Assembly: GCF_001421485.1 (NCBI RefSeq)
Contig: NZ_LMKK01000002.1
Location: 372,001 to 436,000, forward strand
From: Agreia sp. Leaf210
GTDB taxonomy: Bacteria; Actinomycetota; Actinomycetes; Actinomycetales; Microbacteriaceae
Direction: 5' to 3'
Length of the DNA stretch: 64,000 bases
This document shows, piece by piece, positions 63,697 to 64,000 of the stretch (its first letter is position 1; each line of letters begins with the position of its first letter). The position numbers and the translations under genes are program-made. The notes below the pieces were generated by a model. That model was not told where the DNA came from. It did not search any database and saw nothing but the letters and a program-made list of their open reading frames with translations.

Positions 63697-64000
63697 GTGG
63701 ATGCACTGCTCGCGTTCTGGGAGCGCGTGACGTCCCAGCAGCCCGCCCTGACCGCCGCCGAGAGCTGGATCGCCATCGCGGTCGCGGCCGCCATCGTGCT
63801 CTTTCCCCCGAGCTGGCGGCTCACGCGCCACGCCGTCACCATCGCGCACGAGGCGGGCCACGCCCTCGTCGCGACCCTCACCGGCCGCAAGCTGTCGGGC
63901 ATCCGCCTGCACTCCGACACGTCGGGTGTCACGGTCAGCCGCGGCAGACCGCGAGGCCCGGCGATGATCGCCACCCTGCTCGCCGGTTACACGGCGCCGG
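63697..64000 (+). CDS. M50-family membrane metallopeptidase (3' end outside window)
   Basis: Open frame of about 101 codons from GTG 63697 to the window edge, VDALLAFWERVTSQQ at the N terminus, a transmembrane helix (about residues 22-37) and the zinc motif IAHEAGHALVA followed by TGRKLSGIRLHSDTSGVT, the M50B (site-2 protease-like) pattern. The frame was detected because it has no stop before the edge. Ribosome site is weak. Substrate unknown. Confidence 0.82.
   Translation, partial: MDALLAFWERVTSQQPALTAAESWIAIAVAAAIVLFPPSWRLTRHAVTIAHEAGHALVATLTGRKLSGIRLHSDTSGVTVSRGRPRGPAMIATLLAGYTAP

Overview
The window is GC-rich chromosomal DNA of an actinobacterium, most probably a member of the Microbacteriaceae. 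This rests on the codon and GC pattern, on the actinobacterial trio histidine phosphatase / DUF3090 / SCO1664, on the tilS-hpt-ftsH-fol-pan-lysS gene order, on ClpC with a ClgR-like box and on a HAIR (HspR) operator. The genus is not resolved. Most of the window is housekeeping core; accessory material lies at the left edge, at 10.5-15.6 kb and at 49.8-51.4 kb.

Left to right. Bases 1-1085 are the end of a probable integrated element: a tyrosine integrase running off the edge, a terminator, and a tRNA-Ser whose 3' end faces the integrase. Bases 1.2-10.5 kb hold a putative Fe(II)-oxygenase-like protein behind an iron-box-like site, a secreted tyrosine phosphatase with a sortase, radA, a carboxylesterase, a secreted PAP2 phosphatase and an anchored protein. 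Bases 10.5-15.3 kb are a tight four-gene operon (PaaK-like ligase, duplicated alpha/beta-barrel protein, GNAT, Acg-like flavoprotein), followed by palindromic repeats. Then come an aldehyde dehydrogenase/DUF779 unit with a GAF regulator (15.6-19.5 kb), NUDIX, argA and pnuC (19.5-22.2 kb), clpC (22.3-24.9 kb), and an SDR, a pirin and cardiolipin synthase (25-29.2 kb).

From 41.8 kb leftwards to 29.2 kb runs a long leftward gene string: tilS, hpt, ftsH, folE, folP, folB, folK, DUF3180, two PH-domain proteins, a DUF2520 protein, panC, lysS and two small membrane proteins, many joined by 4-bp start/stop overlaps. ppa diverges from it. An M23 peptidase with four GTnAC repeats in its leader (an MtrA-like operator), three tRNAs (Glu, Asp, Phe) and the phosphatase/DUF3090/SCO1664 trio follow.

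At 47.2-51.5 kb a second ClpC-type ATPase is transcribed leftwards from a promoter carrying a HAIR element. Diverging from it is the most interesting locus: a retron-type reverse transcriptase (GTG start at 50030) preceded by a roughly 170-nt stretch bounded by a 20-position inverted repeat and holding three hairpins, which has the layout of an msr-msd retron RNA. No known retron effector is recognised beside it.

The right end holds a MarR-controlled TspO/MFS efflux pair with a 22-bp palindromic operator, a GNAT, a zinc metallopeptidase, and a sulfur-salvage region: an SfnB/DszC-like flavin monooxygenase, acireductone dioxygenase (mtnD), and an RbsABC-type ABC importer coupled to methylthioribose kinase (mtnK), suggesting uptake and phosphorylation of 5-methylthioribose. 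An M50-type peptidase is cut by the right edge.
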